Numbered from the stretch's first letter, positions 49,875 through 59,766 are shown. The stretch is DNA of 64,000 nt from Smaragdicoccus niigatensis DSM 44881 = NBRC 103563 (GCF_000380645.1 NZ_AQXZ01000012.1:186001-250000); one strand, 5' to 3'. Program-made: numbers and translations. Notes: generated by a model from the letters alone, not told the origin.

Positions 49875-51272
49875 ATGACGTCGACATCGAATCTCGAATT
49901 ATTCCGCTCGGCGTTCCGCGGAACGCTCATCGAACCCAGCGACGACGGCTATGACCAGGCCCGATCGGCCTGGAACGGTGACATCGATCATCGACCTGTG
50001 CTCATCGCGCAGGTCTCATCGCCGCCTGATGTCGCCGCGGCGCTCGCACTTGCCGCAGGCGAGGGCCTCGAGGTCTCGGTGCGCGGTGGCGCGCACAGTT
50101 ACCGCGGCACGGCGATCGCCGATGGCGGTCTCGTGATCGACCTCAGTGCACTGAAATCGGTGGTCGTCGACCCGCAGGCGAAGCGCGCCCGCGTCGGTGG
50201 GGGAGTGACGCTCGCCGAACTCGATGCCGCAACCCAGCCGCACGGGCTTGCGATGCCAGCCGGCGTCATCAGTGACACGGGCGTTGCCGGTCTCACACTC
50301 GGCGGCGGCATCGGATGGCTCACGCGGCTCGGCGGACTGTCGGTCGACAACCTCGTCGGCGCCGAGGTCGTTCTAGCGAACGGTGACGTCGTGCAGGCCT
50401 CCGCCGACAGTCACCCCGACTTGTTCTGGGCGCTCCGTGGCGGCGGCGGCAACTTCGGTGTCGTTACCGAGTTCGATTTTCGGCTGCAGACTGTGGGTCC
50501 CCTGATCAATTTCGGGATGTTCTTCTGGGGGCTCGACCACGGCATCGAGGCGTTGCAGTTCATCCGGGACTTCATTCCGACGGTCGGTGAGCGTGCTGGT
50601 GCCTTGGTAGCGGTCGGTCTCACGGCACCGCCGGCGCCCTTCGTCCCCGAGCACGTCCAGGGTCAGAAGGGGTACGCGATGATCGTCGCCGGCTACACCA
50701 CACCCGAGGATCACGCCGACCTGGTGGCACCGGTTCTCGGCCAGTCGCCGCTGTTCTCGTTCATCACGCCGATGCCGTTCGTCGACCTCCAGAAGATGTT
50801 CGACGAGGACCTCACGTGGGGGATGTACGCGTATGAGAAGTCGCTCGACGTGGACGAACTGACCGATGAGATCATCGCTGCCCTCGCCGCGAACGCCGAT
50901 GGTGCTCGCTCGACCGAGTCCTTCGTCGGCATCTTCTGCCTCGGCGGCGCGTTCAGCCAGGTCAGCGAGGATGACACCTCGTTCGGTGGGTCACGGTCGC
51001 CGCACTACGCGGTCAACGTGGACTGTGCGTCGATCGACCGCGCAGATTTCGAGCACGACCGCGAGTGGGTGCGCACGATGTGGGCTGCCCTGCAGCCCTA
51101 CGCTTCGAATGCCGGCGGTTACGTCAATTTCCTCAACGACGCCGACGAAGCACGGGTCCGCGCATCCTACGGCCCGGCTAAGTACGACCGGCTCGCGGCC
51201 ATCAAGGCGACCTACGACCCGGACAACGTCTTCCACCTGAACGCGAACATCAAGCCTGCACTCGGAGGTTGA
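49875..51272 (+). CDS. BBE-type FAD-linked oxidase, copy 2
   Basis: A 465-residue paralogue of the preceding gene, with the same motifs in the same places (RGGAHSYRG, GVAGLTLGGGIGWL, GGGGNFGVVTEFDF, YDPDNVFHLNANI). The proteins agree over the whole length. The DNA has diverged at third positions except for the last 80 coding bases, which are nearly identical. Differences cluster in the substrate domain (about 200-370), so the two may accept different substrates. It ends 47 nt before pepQ. Confidence 0.9.
   Translation: MTSTSNLELFRSAFRGTLIEPSDDGYDQARSAWNGDIDHRPVLIAQVSSPPDVAAALALAAGEGLEVSVRGGAHSYRGTAIADGGLVIDLSALKSVVVDPQAKRARVGGGVTLAELDAATQPHGLAMPAGVISDTGVAGLTLGGGIGWLTRLGGLSVDNLVGAEVVLANGDVVQASADSHPDLFWALRGGGGNFGVVTEFDFRLQTVGPLINFGMFFWGLDHGIEALQFIRDFIPTVGERAGALVAVGLTAPPAPFVPEHVQGQKGYAMIVAGYTTPEDHADLVAPVLGQSPLFSFITPMPFVDLQKMFDEDLTWGMYAYEKSLDVDELTDEIIAALAANADGARSTESFVGIFCLGGAFSQVSEDDTSFGGSRSPHYAVNVDCASIDRADFEHDREWVRTMWAALQPYASNAGGYVNFLNDADEARVRASYGPAKYDRLAAIKATYDPDNVFHLNANIKPALGG
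51180..51259 (+). repeat. 80-bp near-identical segment, copy 2
   Basis: Partner of the segment at 49668-49747, in the same reading frame at the end of the second flavin oxidase gene. Confidence 0.85.
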
Positions 51273-51319
51273 CGGCTGAAGCCGTAGCCCCGCGGCTCGG
51301 CTCGCCCTACGCTCGGAAG

Positions 51320-52411
51320 ATGCGACCCAATCACGCGGCTCGGCGGGAAGCGCTTCGGCGCCTCGTTCGAGAGGCGGACGCGACGGCGATGCTGGTCACC
51401 GATCTCGTCAACATCAGATACCTGACGGGGTTCACGGGATCGAATGCCGCGCTGCTCGTGCACGTGCACGGTGACCAGCACACACTGCTGTGCACCGACA
51501 GTCGATATTCCGAGCAGTCGGCCCGCCAGGCGCCGGATATACGGGTGGACATCGCCCGGGCCTGCGGGCGCCGACTGGCAGAGTTTGCGAATGAATCGGA
51601 GTACAAGCGTCTGCTGTTCGAGAGCAACGTCGTCACGGTCGAAGATCATGCGACTCTCTCCGGAACCACTAAAGGCATTGAACTGCAAGGGATTTCGGGA
51701 CTTGTGGAGCAACTCCGCGAGGTCAAGGACGACGGCGAGATCGACCTGATCCGGCAGGCGTGTGCCGCTGGCGACGCGGCTCTGGCGGCCCTGTTGAAGG
51801 CTGGGGGATTGCGGGAGGGGAGGTCCGAGCGCGACGTGGCTCGCGACCTCGAGTGGCGCATGTTCGAGGCCGGTGCCGATGGAATCGCCTTCGAGACGAT
51901 CGTCGCGACGGGCGCGAATTCGGCCATCCCACATCACCGGCCGACTGAGGCCGTGCTCGCCCATGGCGACTTCGTGAAGCTCGACTTCGGTGCGCTGGTC
52001 GACGGATATCACTCGGACATGACGCGAACCTTCGTTCTCGGTGCCCTTTCCGATTGGCAGCGCGCGGCTTACGACGTCGTTCTGGCGTCACAGCTGGCGG
52101 GCTGTGAGGCCGTTCGCTCGGGCGTCACGGATGGCGAACTCGATGCGGCATCGCGTGATGTCATCGAGGCTGCGGGCATGGGCAGACATTTCACGCATGG
52201 GTTGGGCCACGGCGTGGGCCTGCGGATCCATGAAGCACCGGCAATCACAAAAACCGGAGAAGGTAAACTGCTCTCCGGCGCGGTGGTGACCGTGGAGCCA
52301 GGTGTCTATTTTCCCGGCCGAGGTGGGGTTCGGATTGAGGACACCCTCGTCGTCCGGGACTCGGGAGCCGAGCTGCTCACACTCACCAGCAAAGACCTGA
52401 CAATCGTGTAA
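51320..52411 (+). CDS. pepQ: M24-family Xaa-Pro aminopeptidase/dipeptidase
   Basis: From ATG at 51320 the product has 363 residues: a creatinase-like N-domain and a pita-bread catalytic domain. Metal ligands are D222 and D233 (LDFGALVDGYHSDMTRT), H297 (GLGHGVG), E326 (VTVEPGVY) and E340 (VRIEDT), all present. It releases residues before proline. TACGCT at 51308-51313 lies 6 nt before the ATG, and the purines next to the ATG are too close to act as a ribosome site, so a leaderless mRNA is likely. The pepQ-efp-nusB order is that of mycobacteria. Confidence 0.9.
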   Translation: MRPNHAARREALRRLVREADATAMLVTDLVNIRYLTGFTGSNAALLVHVHGDQHTLLCTDSRYSEQSARQAPDIRVDIARACGRRLAEFANESEYKRLLFESNVVTVEDHATLSGTTKGIELQGISGLVEQLREVKDDGEIDLIRQACAAGDAALAALLKAGGLREGRSERDVARDLEWRMFEAGADGIAFETIVATGANSAIPHHRPTEAVLAHGDFVKLDFGALVDGYHSDMTRTFVLGALSDWQRAAYDVVLASQLAGCEAVRSGVTDGELDAASRDVIEAAGMGRHFTHGLGHGVGLRIHEAPAITKTGEGKLLSGAVVTVEPGVYFPGRGGVRIEDTLVVRDSGAELLTLTSKDLTIV

Positions 52412-52449
52412 CTGAAACAACTTGTGTCGTTTGAAAATCGAGGAGACCC

Positions 52450-53013
52450 GTGGCAAGCACCGCCGACTTCAAGAATGGGCTGGTTCTGAACATCGATGGA
52501 GTGCTGTGGTCCATCACCGAGTTCCAGCACGTCAAGCCCGGTAAGGGACCGGCGTTCGTGCGTACCAAGCTCAAGAACGTCATGTCGGGCAAGGTTGTCG
52601 ACAAGACGTGGAATGCGGGTGTGAAAGTCGAGACCGCAACGGTCGACCGTCGCGATATGACCTACCTCTACCACGATGGTTCGTCGTACGTCTTCATGGA
52701 CGGCGAGACCTTCGAGCAGGTCGAGATCAGCGAAGAGACCCTCGGCGGCGGCGAGCGCTTCCTGCTCGAGAACATGACCGTCCAGGTCGCCACCCACGAG
52801 GGTGCCGTGCTGTTCGTCGAGCTTCCAGTTGCCGTTGACCTCCTCGTTCAGCACACCGACCCGGGCCTGCAGGGCGACCGTTCGACCGGTGGAACCAAGC
52901 CGGCCACGATGGAAACCGGTGCCGAGATTCAGGTTCCGCTGTTCATCAACACCGGTGACAAGCTTCGCGTCGACACCCGGGACGCCAGCTACATCTCGCG
53001 CGTCAACTCCTGA
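52450..53013 (+). CDS. efp: Translation elongation factor P
   Basis: EF-P rescues ribosomes stalled on consecutive prolines. The 187-residue protein has three OB-like domains, with the loop KPGKGPAFV at the tip of domain I (the Lys position that contacts the P-site tRNA) and the end motif [16 protein letters not shown] clear AGGAGA site precedes the GTG start. nusB begins one base before the stop ends (TGATG). The poly-proline protein in this window is a probable client. Confidence 0.96.
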   Translation: MASTADFKNGLVLNIDGVLWSITEFQHVKPGKGPAFVRTKLKNVMSGKVVDKTWNAGVKVETATVDRRDMTYLYHDGSSYVFMDGETFEQVEISEETLGGGERFLLENMTVQVATHEGAVLFVELPVAVDLLVQHTDPGLQGDRSTGGTKPATMETGAEIQVPLFINTGDKLRVDTRDASYISRVNS

Positions 53014-53492
53014 TGACGGACGATTCACGTCCGGAGAAGAAGCTCGGTACGCGCCACAAGGCGCGTAACCGGGCCGTCGACCTGCTCTTCGAGGCCGAAG
53101 CTCGCGGCATGAGCGCTGGTGAGCTGCTTGCAGATCGACTCGGGATGGTCGGGAAGACCGACTCGGTGAACCCGATCAATCCGTACACAGTCAAGCTCGT
53201 CGACGGTGTCATGGCTGAGCGCCAGCAGATCGACGGAACCATCCGGGACTATCTCGAAGAGTGGACCCTTGACCGTCTGCCGGCGGTCGACCGCGCGATC
53301 CTGCGGGTTGCCGTGTGGGAGCTCTTCTTTGCTCTGGACGTGCCACCTGTGGTCGTCGTCGATGAAGCCGTCGAGTTGGCGAAGAAGCTGTCCACGGACG
53401 ATTCGCCGGGCTTCGTGAACGGCATCCTGGGACGGATCGTCCAGGTAGCGCCGCAGGTTCGCGCGTCCGCCGCAGCGCCCGCCGAGGACTAA
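53013..53492 (+). CDS. nusB: Transcription antitermination factor NusB
   Basis: NusB is the all-helical factor that joins NusE on boxA RNA to allow rRNA transcription. The 159 residues show [19 protein letters not shown] at the start, [18 protein letters not shown] and [27 protein letters not shown] (in part). A strong terminator follows the stop. Confidence 0.95.
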   Translation: MTDDSRPEKKLGTRHKARNRAVDLLFEAEARGMSAGELLADRLGMVGKTDSVNPINPYTVKLVDGVMAERQQIDGTIRDYLEEWTLDRLPAVDRAILRVAVWELFFALDVPPVVVVDEAVELAKKLSTDDSPGFVNGILGRIVQVAPQVRASAAAPAED

Positions 53493-53504
53493 GTACATCT
53501 TCTT

Positions 53505-53544
53505 GCACCCCCGTCGTTCGGTCCGAACTGCGGGGGTGCTTTTT
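53505..53544 (+). terminator. Rho-independent terminator after nusB
   Basis: GCACCCCCG pairs with CGGGGGTGC around an 17-nt loop that itself holds TTCGG/CCGAA. TTTTT follows directly. It closes the pepQ-efp-nusB group. Confidence 0.95.
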
Positions 53545-53567
53545 GTGAGCCTGACGTCGATAAACAT

Positions 53568-53595
53568 CCTGGGGGTGGGTTCCCTCACCCCCAGG
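53568..53595. promoter_or_regulatory. G-rich 10-bp inverted repeat upstream of the acidic repeat protein
   Basis: CCTGGGGGTG (53568-53577) and CACCCCCAGG (53586-53595) are exact complements separated by 8 nt. A further GGGTGC follows. It lies about 85 nt before the next start codon. It could be an operator (the G-tract form recalls CsoR-family sites) or an RNA hairpin in the 5' leader. Confidence 0.5.
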
Positions 53596-53679
53596 GGTGC
53601 TAGTTGGGAATCGGAATCTCGCACATCCTTTTCATGTGGCAGTCGAACTCAGACGCCCTTCGTGAAAAGGACAAATCCA

Positions 53680-54042
53680 GTGCAGATGAAATCAATGCTC
53701 AGCAAGGTCTTCGTGGTTCCCGCGCTCGCTGTTCTCCTCGCCGGCGGCATCGGCGTCGCCTCAGCCGACGTGTTCGATGGCGGAGATGATGGCGGTTCGG
53801 AGTCCGCGGTGACCTTCGACAGCTCCGCTGCATCGGACATGGAGTCCACTGGAGACGAGGACAGTCAGGGTGATGACCAGTCCGCTGGAGACGAGGATAG
53901 TCAGGGTGATGACCAGTCCGCTGGTGACGAGGACAGTCAGGGTGACGACCAGTCCGCTGGTGAAGAAGATGGTCAGGACCAGGACCAGTCCGGCGGGGAA
54001 GAGGGCGGCGACGACCAGGAGTCGGGCGGCGAAGAGGGATAG
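53680..54042 (+). CDS. Exported acidic repeat protein
   Basis: The 120-residue product has a signal peptide (about 3-29, cleavage after GVASA). The mature part is almost free of hydrophobic residues and very acidic. It is built on repeats of GDEDSQGDDQSA, three near-perfect copies followed by decayed ones ending GGEEG. It has almost no Lys or Arg after the signal. Such chains bind Ca2+ or other cations or act as hydrophilic spacers. GTG at 53680 is chosen because AAGG lies 9 nt upstream; ATG at 53686 is possible. No named family is recognised. Confidence 0.75.
   Translation: MQMKSMLSKVFVVPALAVLLAGGIGVASADVFDGGDDGGSESAVTFDSSAASDMESTGDEDSQGDDQSAGDEDSQGDDQSAGDEDSQGDDQSAGEEDGQDQDQSGGEEGGDDQESGGEEG
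53851..53994 (+). repeat. 36-nt tandem coding repeat, four units
   Basis: Units start at 53851, 53887, 53923 and 53959. The first two differ by one base, the third by a few, and the fourth is diverged. The 36-nt period keeps the reading frame (12 residues), so copy-number change would lengthen or shorten the protein without breaking it. Confidence 0.9.
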
Positions 54043-54131
54043 TCACGACGGCTGGCCGCCGAACGCGATCGCGACGCCATCCGCGTTCAAAGAGGATGGT
54101 CAGCAACCTTCTTCGCGCATAGGCTCAGTTC

Positions 54132-55355
54132 GTGGAGAAGACCACGTGCTTGATCGCGGGCGGCGGCCCTGCAGGTTTGATGCTTGGGTTGATTTTGGCC
54201 CGAGGTGGGGTGGAGGTCACGCTCCTCGAGAAACACGGCGACTTTCTGCGCGATTTCCGCGGTGACACGGTTCACCCGACAACGCTCGACTTGCTCGACG
54301 AACTCGGTCTAAGTGAGGAGTTCGCGGACCTCCCGGCGAATCACGTCGACAGTGTGCAGCTTCCGGTCGGCGGCCAGGCGGTGTTGATTGCGAGCTTGCG
54401 CGACCTGCCCGGCAAGCACAAATACATCGCCATGGTGCCGCAGTGGGATCTGCTCGACCTGCTCGCACAGGCGGCCAAAGAAGAGTCAACGTTCACGCTG
54501 CGTATGAGCACCCCGGTGACGGGTTTGATCCGTGAAAACGGGCGCGTCGCCGGGGTTACGTACCGCAGTGAGCAGGGTGAGGGCGAGATCCGGGCCGACC
54601 TGGTCATTGCCTGCGATGGTCGGGAGTCGACAGTGCGTGCGGCCGCGGGGCTGGATGTCATTGAGTGGCCGGTTCCGTTCGATGCCTGGTGGTTCCGGAT
54701 TCCGCGGCATGAGACAGATCCGGCCGGAATCGTGCCCGTGCTCGGCGACCGGCGCGCCTGGGTCATGCTTGACCGGTTCTCGTATTGGCAGATCGCCACA
54801 TTGATCGCTAAGGGAAGTGACGTCCAGGCACGGCAGCATCCGGTGCGGGAGATCCTCGAATCGCTTGCGGGCATGGCTCCCTGGCTTTCGGACCGGGTCG
54901 ACTCGCTGGACAGTTGGGACGACGTCAAACTTCTGCATGTCCGACTGGATCGCCTGAAGAAATGGCACATGCCGGGACTGTTGTGCATCGGCGATGCTGC
55001 GCACGCCATGTCCCCGGCGGGTGGGGTCGGAATCAATCTGGCGATTCAGGATGCGGTCGCCGCGGCGCGCATTCTGGCCAAGCCGCTCAAGGACGGGACC
55101 GTCACGGATGCGGATCTCGCGAAGGTGCAGCGGCGCCGGATTGTGCCGACCATCGTGACGCAGGGAATGCAGCGGGTTCTGCATGAGCGCGGCATGCGGC
55201 CGGCACTCGAAGGCGATCTGAATTTGTCGAACCGAACGGAGCTACCACGTCCGCTCCGGGTCCTGCGGCGAATCCCCGTTCTGCGCAGCCTCCCGCCGTT
55301 CCTCGTGGCACGGGGTGTTCTACCCGAACATGCGCCGAAGTTTGCTCGGCGCTGA
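54132..55355 (+). CDS. FAD-dependent aromatic monooxygenase-like oxidoreductase
   Basis: A 407-residue protein of the p-hydroxybenzoate hydroxylase fold. The dinucleotide loop LIAGGGPAGLMLGLILARGG, the middle VIACDGREST (DG motif) and the C-terminal FAD ribityl motif CIGDAAHAMSPAGGVGINLAIQDA (in part) are in place. The N-terminal FRGDTVHPTTLDLLDELGL matches bacterial epoxidases/hydroxylases in this group. The substrate is unknown. It lies alone between the acidic protein and the pyr leader on the same strand. Confidence 0.88.
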   Translation: MEKTTCLIAGGGPAGLMLGLILARGGVEVTLLEKHGDFLRDFRGDTVHPTTLDLLDELGLSEEFADLPANHVDSVQLPVGGQAVLIASLRDLPGKHKYIAMVPQWDLLDLLAQAAKEESTFTLRMSTPVTGLIRENGRVAGVTYRSEQGEGEIRADLVIACDGRESTVRAAAGLDVIEWPVPFDAWWFRIPRHETDPAGIVPVLGDRRAWVMLDRFSYWQIATLIAKGSDVQARQHPVREILESLAGMAPWLSDRVDSLDSWDDVKLLHVRLDRLKKWHMPGLLCIGDAAHAMSPAGGVGINLAIQDAVAAARILAKPLKDGTVTDADLAKVQRRRIVPTIVTQGMQRVLHERGMRPALEGDLNLSNRTELPRPLRVLRRIPVLRSLPPFLVARGVLPEHAPKFARR

Positions 55356-55398
55356 TTACCCGAGCTGTCCTCTCCGCTGCTAGGCTCCTCTATCGACC

Positions 55399-55441
55399 GA
55401 CGTCCTTTAACGAGCCGTCCCGTGAGGCGGAGAAGGAGGTC
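55399..55441 (+). promoter_or_regulatory. PyrR-binding leader that can hide the pyrR ribosome site
   Basis: GTCCCGTGAGGC (55417-55428) matches the PyrR loop consensus (A/G)UCCNGNGAGGY and is clamped by CCG/CGG (55415-55417 and 55428-55430). Outside it, GACGTCCTT (55399-55407) pairs at 8 of 9 positions with AAGGAGGTC (55433-55441), which contains the ribosome site of pyrR. PyrR with UMP would stabilise the hairpin and block translation, the mode known for mycobacterial PyrR. No terminator/antiterminator pair is seen. Confidence 0.85.
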
Positions 55442-55451
55442 CATCTCAGTC

Positions 55452-56033
55452 GTGCAACGCCACAGTGCTGAGTGGGAAGCCCATGCCCGAGAGCTGATGT
55501 CCGCAGCTGATGTGAGCCGGACGATCGCCCGCATGGCGCACCAGATCATCGAGAAAACCGCTCTGGATGCCGAAGATGCTCCGAATCGCGTTGTCCTCGT
55601 TGGAATCCCGACACGTGGGTTCACTCTCGCTGAACGTCTTGCGGACAAGATCGCCGAGTTCTCCGGCGTTCGTCCCTCGGTCGGCGCGCTCGACATCACC
55701 CTCTACCGCGACGACCTGCGCAAGAAGCCGCATCGTGCGCTGGGCGAAACGGTCGAACCGTCCGGTGGCGTGGAGCAGGCTCTCGTGATTCTCGTCGACG
55801 ACGTCCTGATGTCCGGCCGTTCGGTCCGCTCGGCGCTCGACGCCTTGAGCGACATGGGGCGGCCCCGCGCGGTCCAGCTTGCGGTGCTCGTTGACCGCGG
55901 TCACCGCGAACTGCCGATCCGTGCGGATTACGTCGGTAAGAACCTGCCGACGGCGCGCTCGGAGGACATTTCGGTTCTGCTCGACGAACTCGACGGCCGC
56001 GACGCAGTGATGCTGCACGGAGGTTCGCGGTGA
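55452..56033 (+). CDS. pyrR: Pyrimidine operon regulator / uracil phosphoribosyltransferase PyrR
   Basis: PyrR is an RNA-binding protein with a phosphoribosyltransferase fold. From GTG at 55452 it has 193 residues, with the PRPP loop [27 protein letters not shown] and [13 protein letters not shown], the loop and surface used for RNA binding. The GTG is 11 nt after AAGGAGGT, which lies in the leader stem. It heads the pyr operon and should control it through that stem. pyrB overlaps its stop. Confidence 0.94.
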   Translation: MQRHSAEWEAHARELMSAADVSRTIARMAHQIIEKTALDAEDAPNRVVLVGIPTRGFTLAERLADKIAEFSGVRPSVGALDITLYRDDLRKKPHRALGETVEPSGGVEQALVILVDDVLMSGRSVRSALDALSDMGRPRAVQLAVLVDRGHRELPIRADYVGKNLPTARSEDISVLLDELDGRDAVMLHGGSR

Positions 56034-56965
56034 AGCACCTGCTCTCGATCAATGATCTGACTCGCGAATCGGCGACGTCATTGCTCGACGACGCCGAACG
56101 TTTCGAACAACTTCTCCTCGGCCGTGAGGTCAAGAAGCTTCCGACCCTGCGCGGTCGCACGATCATGACCGTGTTCTACGAGAACTCGACCCGTACGCGG
56201 GTCTCGTTCGAGGTCGCCGGCAAGTGGATGAGCGCCGACGTCATCAACGTCAGCGCGAGCGGGTCGTCGGTTGCGAAGGGCGAGTCTCTGCGCGATACGG
56301 TCATGACCCTGCGCGCCGCCGGTGCCGACATGCTGATCGTCCGTCACCCGGCGTCGGGTGCGGCCCAACAGATCGCCCAGTGGACCGAGGCAGACGGCAC
56401 CAAGGTCGTCAACGCCGGTGACGGCATGCACGAGCATCCCACTCAGGCGCTGCTCGATGCCCTGACGATCCGCCAGCGGCTCGGGTCGATCGAGGGCAAA
56501 CGCGTCGCGATCGTCGGCGACATTCTGCACAGTCGCGTCGCGCGCTCGAACGCGCTCCTGCTGTCATTGCTCGGTGCCGACGTCACACTTGTCGCACCGA
56601 AGACGCTGTTGCCGACCGGAGTGCAGGAGTGGCCGGTCAACGTGTCGCACTCGATCGATGCGGAACTGCCCGCGGCCGACGCGGTCATGATGCTGCGCGT
56701 TCAGGCCGAACGGATGAACGGCGGGTTCTTCCCGTCGGCGCGTGAATATTCAGTGCAGTACGGGCTGTCCGAGCGTCGGATGGCGATGTTGTCCGACGAT
56801 TCGATCGTCCTGCACCCGGGTCCGATGCTCCGCGGCATGGAGATCGCCTACCCGGTAGCCGATTCGCCGCAAACCGCCATCCTCCAGCAGGTCAGCAATG
56901 GTGTGCATGTGCGGATGGCTGTTCTGTTCCAGCTGCTGGTCGGGACCGATGAGGAGGTCGCGTGA
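56030..56965 (+). CDS. pyrB: Aspartate carbamoyltransferase catalytic chain
   Basis: PyrB joins carbamoyl phosphate and aspartate. The 311-residue enzyme has the carbamoyl-phosphate loop [11 protein letters not shown], the SSVAKGES loop, [28 protein letters not shown] and [14 protein letters not shown] overlaps the pyrR stop (GTGA) with ACGGAGG upstream. No regulatory PyrI chain is present. Confidence 0.96.
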   Translation: MKHLLSINDLTRESATSLLDDAERFEQLLLGREVKKLPTLRGRTIMTVFYENSTRTRVSFEVAGKWMSADVINVSASGSSVAKGESLRDTVMTLRAAGADMLIVRHPASGAAQQIAQWTEADGTKVVNAGDGMHEHPTQALLDALTIRQRLGSIEGKRVAIVGDILHSRVARSNALLLSLLGADVTLVAPKTLLPTGVQEWPVNVSHSIDAELPAADAVMMLRVQAERMNGGFFPSAREYSVQYGLSERRMAMLSDDSIVLHPGPMLRGMEIAYPVADSPQTAILQQVSNGVHVRMAVLFQLLVGTDEEVA

Positions 56966-58239
56966 GTGTCCTGATCAAGAGCGTCCGGTTGTACGGCGAG
57001 GGTGACCCGGTCGACGTACTCGTCGCCGATGGCGAGATCGCTGATATCGGAACCGGGCTTTCCGGCGATGAAGTCGTCGACGCGACCGGTTGTGTCCTGC
57101 TGCCCGGGTTCGTCGACCTGCACACACACCTGCGCGAGCCGGGTCGGGAAGACACCGAGACCATCGAAACCGGTTCGGCTGCCGCAGCATTGGGTGGATA
57201 CACCGCCGTATTCGCGATGGCGAACACCAACCCGGTCGCGGACTCTCCGGTGGTCACCGATTACGTGCGTCGGCGCGGTGAAGAGGTCGGCCTCGTCGAT
57301 GTGCACCCGGTCGGCGCGGTCACGGTCGGACTCAAGGGTGAGCAGCTCGCCGAGATGGGCATGATGGCTGCGGGCACCGGTCGCGTGCGGGTGTTCTCCG
57401 ACGACGGCATGTGCGTGTACGACCCGCTGATCATGCGGCGCGCGCTCGAATACGCGTCGACCTTGGGCGTACTTATCGCACAACATGCGGAAGAGCCGCG
57501 ACTGACCAAGGGCGCGGTCGCGCACGAGGGCCCGAACGCTGCTCGACTCGGCCTCACCGGTTGGCCGCGCGCCGCCGAGGAGTCGATCGTGGCGCGCGAT
57601 GCGCTGCTTGCTCGCGATGCGGGGGCCAAGGTCCACATCTGCCACGCGTCCACTGCCGGGACCGTCGAAATTCTGAAATGGGCCAAGTCGCAGGGGATTC
57701 AGATCACTGCCGAGGTCACGCCGCATCACCTGCTGCTCGATGACTCGCGACTGGAAACCTACGACGCGGTCAACAAGGTGAACCCGCCGCTGCGCGAGAA
57801 ATCCGATGTCGAAGCGTTGCGCGCTGGCCTCGCACAAGGGGTCATCGACTGCGTCGCAACCGACCACGCGCCGCATGCGGAGCAGGACAAATGTTGCGAA
57901 TTCTCGCAGGCTCGGCCGGGCATGCTGGGCTTGGAGACGGCGCTGTCGGTCATCGTCGAGACGATGGTCAACACCGGTCTTCTGGACTGGCGAGGCGTGG
58001 CCCGCGTGATGAGCGAGCGCCCCGCCGAGATCGCGGGACTCGACGACCAGGGACGTCCCATCGAAATTGGTGAGCCGGCGAACCTCACAATCGTGGACCC
58101 GTCAGCGTCTTCAAAGGTAGACAAGCTCAACAGTCTGGCGAAGAACACTCCATTCCGCGGGATGGAGTTGCCGGGCCGTGTTGTCGGAACGATGTTGCGC
58201 GGTCGAGTGACCGCATTGAATGGGGAGGTGCGTCGATGA
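56962..58239 (+). CDS. pyrC: Dihydroorotase (class I)
   Basis: PyrC closes carbamoyl-aspartate to dihydroorotate. The 425-residue enzyme shows the metal site [56 protein letters not shown] and the active-site loop [17 protein letters not shown] overlaps the pyrB stop (GTGA). Confidence 0.96.
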   Translation: MSVLIKSVRLYGEGDPVDVLVADGEIADIGTGLSGDEVVDATGCVLLPGFVDLHTHLREPGREDTETIETGSAAAALGGYTAVFAMANTNPVADSPVVTDYVRRRGEEVGLVDVHPVGAVTVGLKGEQLAEMGMMAAGTGRVRVFSDDGMCVYDPLIMRRALEYASTLGVLIAQHAEEPRLTKGAVAHEGPNAARLGLTGWPRAAEESIVARDALLARDAGAKVHICHASTAGTVEILKWAKSQGIQITAEVTPHHLLLDDSRLETYDAVNKVNPPLREKSDVEALRAGLAQGVIDCVATDHAPHAEQDKCCEFSQARPGMLGLETALSVIVETMVNTGLLDWRGVARVMSERPAEIAGLDDQGRPIEIGEPANLTIVDPSASSKVDKLNSLAKNTPFRGMELPGRVVGTMLRGRVTALNGEVRR

Positions 58240-58658
58240 TCAGAACACTGCTGACCGTGGGGTTCATTGCCCTGTTCGTGCTGGGCGCATTGCTCATGCG
58301 TAAGGGTTGGCGCCGGCGGGCTGCCGAGCAGTCGTCGGCCATTGGGGCGTTGCCCACGGTGCCGGAATCGCTGGGTGAGCCGCTGGAGCACGTGAATGTG
58401 CGCTACCTCGGCAGCTCGATGGCACCGCGATGGACTCACCGCCTCGCGGTCGACGGACTTGGTGTGCGGGCCGATGGTGACATCACCCGCTACCCCGAGG
58501 GCGTGTTGCTCCGACGGGTCTCCGGCGCGCCGCTCTGGATTCCGGCGGAGTCCATCGAAGCGGAATGGAAAGTCAAGGACCGCAAGGTTATTCGCTGGGC
58601 TCCGCAGTCCGGCGTGGCAATCGATACGGCGTTTCACCAGAAGGACACAGCAGCGTGA
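58236..58658 (+). CDS. Small membrane protein between pyrC and carA (Rv1382-like)
   Basis: The 140-residue product has one N-terminal membrane helix (about 4-22), a basic stop, then a cytosolic beta-rich domain with [21 protein letters not shown] and [14 protein letters not shown]. The same kind of gene sits between pyrC and carA in mycobacteria. Both ends overlap neighbours by 4 nt (ATGA and GTGA), so it is translated within the operon. Its role is unknown; it might tether or regulate pathway enzymes, but that is only inference. Confidence 0.88.
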   Translation: MIRTLLTVGFIALFVLGALLMRKGWRRRAAEQSSAIGALPTVPESLGEPLEHVNVRYLGSSMAPRWTHRLAVDGLGVRADGDITRYPEGVLLRRVSGAPLWIPAESIEAEWKVKDRKVIRWAPQSGVAIDTAFHQKDTAA

Positions 58659-59766
58659 CTGAAGCAGTTCTTGTTCTCGAGGATGGACGGATCTTCCGCG
58701 GTTCGTCGTTCGGCGCGGAGGGCGAAACCCTCGGCGAGGCGGTTTTCTGCACGGCGATGACCGGTTACCAGGAGACCCTGACCGATCCGAGCTACCACCG
58801 CCAGATCGTCGTGGCGACCGCTCCGCAGATCGGTAACACCGGGTGGAACGAAGAGGACGACGAATCCCGCGACCAGCGCATCTGGGTCGCCGGATACGCC
58901 GTTCGTGACCCTTCCCGTCGAGCATCCAACTGGCGTGCCACCACGACCCTCCAGGACGAACTCGTCAAGCAGGGCATCGTCGGAATCGCCGAGATCGACA
59001 CCCGTGCGGTGGTCCGCCACCTGCGTTCGCGCGGGTCGATGAAGGCGGGCATCTTCTCGGGCAGCGCGATGGCCACCGACGATGAGCTCGTCGCACGCGT
59101 CAACGGGCAGGTCGCGATGCTCGGTGCCGATCTCGCCACTGAGGTGTCGACGCAGGATGTCTACACCGTCGACCCGATCGGTGAGCACCGCTTCACGGTG
59201 GTCGCGGTGGACCTCGGGATCAAGACCAACACACCGCGCATGTTCGCCGAGCGCGGCGTCCGGGTGCACGTCGTGCCGTCGCTGACTGATGACCTGCTCG
59301 CGCTGAACCCCGACGGTGTCTTCCTGTCGAACGGACCGGGCGACCCCGCGACCGCCGACCACGCGGTCAAGGTGACGCAGAAGGTGCTCGAAGCCGGCGT
59401 TCCGCTGTTCGGAATCTGCTTCGGAAACCAGATCCTCGGTCGGGCGCTCGGTCGCCAGACCTACAAGATGAAGTTCGGTCACCGCGGTATCAACATCCCG
59501 GTGATCGAGCACGGTACGGGCCGCATCTCGATTACCGCGCAAAACCACGGATTCGCGCTCGAGGGCGAGAAGGGTGAGCAGTTCGACACCCCGTTCGGCC
59601 TCGCCGAAGTGAGCCACGTGTGTGCCAATGACGGCGTCGTCGAGGGCGTTCAGCTCGTCAACGGCAAAGCCTTCTCGGTTCAGTACCACCCGGAAGCCGC
59701 GGCCGGCCCGCACGATGCCGCGTACCTGTTCGACCGCTTCACCGCCTTGCTGGGAGACAACAAGTA

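Noticed and set aside
53851-53994. 36-nt repeats as a CRISPR array
   Set aside because: The units are contiguous with no spacers, and they stay in one reading frame of a signal-bearing protein.
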